Shown piece by piece: positions 8,436-9,458 of a DNA stretch of 9,458 bases; positions within the stretch are counted from its first letter, which is position 1, and each line of letters begins with the position of its first letter. A program made the position numbers and the translations under genes. Where the stretch lies: contig JAEDKW010000040.1 of NCBI GenBank assembly GCA_016295615.1, positions 1 to 9,458 of the forward strand. Direction: 5' to 3'. Source of the stretch: Oscillospiraceae bacterium (GTDB lineage Bacteria > Bacillota > Clostridia > Oscillospirales > Oscillospiraceae). The notes under the pieces were generated by a model. That model had not been told where the DNA came from. It did not search any database and saw only the letters and a list, made by a program, of their open reading frames with translations.

Positions 8436-9152
8436 ATGAAGCCTGAGATCGAAAAACTCAAAACGCTGGTCGACAACACGGACAATCTGGTTTTCTTCGG
8501 CGGCGCCGGCGTGTCAACAGAGAGCGGGATTCCGGATTTTCGCAGTGTGGACGGACTGTATCACCAGCAGTGGGACGATCCTCCCGAGACGATCCTCAGC
8601 CACACCTATTACATGCGCCGCACGGAGGAGTTTTACCGCTTCTACCGCGCCAAGCTTCTCTGCCCCGGCGCGAAGCCCAACGCCGCGCACCGGAAGCTTG
8701 CCGAATGGGAGAAGGAGGGCAAGCTCAGGGCGGTCATTACGCAGAATATCGACGGACTGCACCAGGCGGCAGGGAGCCGGGAAGTGCTCGAGCTCCATGG
8801 CAGCACGCTGCGCAACTACTGCGAAAGCTGCGGAAAGCTCTACGGTCTGGACGCCGTGCTGAACAGCACCGGCGTGCCGCGCTGCTCCTGCGGCGGACGG
8901 CTCAAGCCGGATGTGGTCTTGTATGAGGAGGGTCTTGACGAGCGCACGCTCACCAGGGCGGTAAACTATATCGCCAATGCGGACGTTCTCATCATTGCCG
9001 GGACCTCCCTTGCCGTTTATCCGGCGGCGGGACTGGTCAACTACTACCGCGGCACAAAGCTGGTCGTGATCAACAAGACGCCGCTGCGCGATGACCTGGG
9101 CGCCGATTTGGTGATTACCGGCGCGGTGGGCGAGGTGCTTTCACAGCTGTGA
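8436..9152 (+). CDS. cobB: Sir2 family NAD-dependent protein deacylase (sirtuin)
   Basis: This 238-residue cytoplasmic enzyme removes acetyl or other acyl groups from lysines using NAD+, giving nicotinamide and O-acyl-ADP-ribose. Motifs in order: GAGVS (23-27), GIPDFR (31-36), TQNIDGLH (102-109), catalytic H121 in ELHGS, the zinc ribbon C129-x2-C132...C150-x-C152, KPDVVLYEE (157-165), and GTSLAVYPAAGL (189-200) contacting NAD. Overall it resembles Thermotoga maritima Sir2 (class U), including the EEFYRF segment, more than the class III desuccinylases. The substrate acyl group remains uncertain, and the symbol is the generic bacterial one. AGGAGG at 8423-8428 overlaps the CDF stop and is 7 nt from the ATG. 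It is the last gene of the four-gene operon. Confidence 0.95.
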   Translation: MKPEIEKLKTLVDNTDNLVFFGGAGVSTESGIPDFRSVDGLYHQQWDDPPETILSHTYYMRRTEEFYRFYRAKLLCPGAKPNAAHRKLAEWEKEGKLRAVITQNIDGLHQAAGSREVLELHGSTLRNYCESCGKLYGLDAVLNSTGVPRCSCGGRLKPDVVLYEEGLDERTLTRAVNYIANADVLIIAGTSLAVYPAAGLVNYYRGTKLVVINKTPLRDDLGADLVITGAVGEVLSQL

Positions 9153-9157
9153 GCCGG

Positions 9158-9175
9158 CGGGAAAAAAGTTTCCCG
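9158..9175 (+). terminator. Possible hairpin after the sirtuin gene
   Basis: A 7-bp inverted repeat (9158-9164 with 9169-9175) around AAAG begins 6 nt past the stop. It has no proper U-run, so it is a weak terminator at best, and read-through into the tRNA genes is possible. Confidence 0.3.
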
Positions 9176-9192
9176 GGGTTGTGAAAAAAGGG

Positions 9193-9222
9193 TTGACAAT
9201 CCGTCAGCTTTGGTCTTATAAT
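9193..9222 (+). promoter_or_regulatory. Sigma-A promoter of the tRNA-Leu pair
   Basis: Both boxes are perfect consensus: -35 TTGACA (9193-9198) and -10 TATAAT (9217-9222), with an 18-nt spacer. Transcription would start near 9229, about 30 nt before the first mature tRNA. Confidence 0.93.
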
Positions 9223-9258
9223 AGCGGAGCAGTCGGTTTTGAGGACTGAGAAAGAAAT

Positions 9259-9345
9259 GCGGGTGTGCTGGAATTGGCAGACAGGCTAGCTTGAGGTGCT
9301 AGTGTTCGTATGGACGTGTGGGTTCAAGTCCCACCATCCGCACCA
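9259..9345 (+). tRNA. tRNA-Leu(GAG)
   Basis: This is a class II tRNA with acceptor GCGGGTG (9259-9265) pairing with CATCCGC (9335-9341), including one G-T pair. The discriminator is A and the CCA is encoded at 9343-9345. The anticodon stem CTAGC/GCTAG encloses GAG at 9293-9295, which reads CUC/CUU leucine codons. It has a long variable arm and the usual GGTTCAAGTCC T arm. Confidence 0.97.
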
Positions 9346-9370
9346 TTTTTCTCTCAGACCGCTGCGACAC

Positions 9371-9458
9371 GCGCGAGTGGTGGAATTGGCAGACTCGCTA
9401 GATTCAGGTTCTAGTGTTCATTACGGACGTGCGGGTTCAAGTCCCGCCTCGCGCACCA
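9371..9458 (+). tRNA. tRNA-Leu(CAG)
   Basis: This is a class II tRNA with acceptor GCGCGAG (9371-9377) pairing with CTCGCGC, and an encoded CCA ending exactly at the window edge. The anticodon is CAG at 9405-9407, which reads CUG. It lies 25 nt after the GAG isoacceptor, in a gap that opens with TTTTT, and is probably processed from one transcript. Confidence 0.97.

Overview
The window is GC-rich bacterial DNA with strong Shine-Dalgarno sites, sigma-A type promoters and two genes of the spoVA spore locus. This points to a spore-forming member of the Clostridia, plausibly Oscillospiraceae or a relative. The genus is not determined. Protein genes fill the window, no gap reaches 300 bases, and I see no insertion sequence, prophage gene or CRISPR array.

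Layout, left to right. Two serine tRNA genes (GCT, TGA) lie on the minus strand behind a good promoter. Next, also on the minus strand and read right to left, is a copper operon: csoR (copper-sensing repressor), then copA (Cu+-exporting P-type ATPase), ending at a strong intrinsic terminator. copA carries a C-terminal CopZ-like metal-binding domain. That domain has its own Shine-Dalgarno and ATG in frame inside copA, so the locus may make both a CopA-CopZ fusion and free CopZ. To the right, on the same strand, are spoVAD and spoVAE, tightly coupled but without the spoVAC that normally precedes them.

On the plus strand, a divergent promoter drives ridA, which ends in a 13-bp perfect hairpin terminator. 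A four-gene operon follows: an unrecognised 16-cysteine protein, an NhaC-family Na+/H+ antiporter, a CDF-family metal efflux protein with a second C-terminal domain, and a class-U-like sirtuin. Spacings of 3 nt, a 4-nt ATGA overlap, and 12 nt with the Shine-Dalgarno on the preceding stop codon indicate co-translation. The window closes with a near-consensus promoter and two leucine tRNA genes (GAG, CAG).

How it fits together. The copper unit should be self-regulated: CsoR blocks its own promoter until Cu+ binds, then CopA exports the metal while CopZ chaperones it. The second operon combines monovalent-cation exchange, divalent-metal export and NAD-dependent deacylation. This looks like an ion-homeostasis cassette with a regulatory enzyme, but that link is inference from gene order. 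The most notable observations are the nested copZ start, the uncharacterised Cys-rich protein heading the transporter-sirtuin operon, and the spoVA pair lacking spoVAC.
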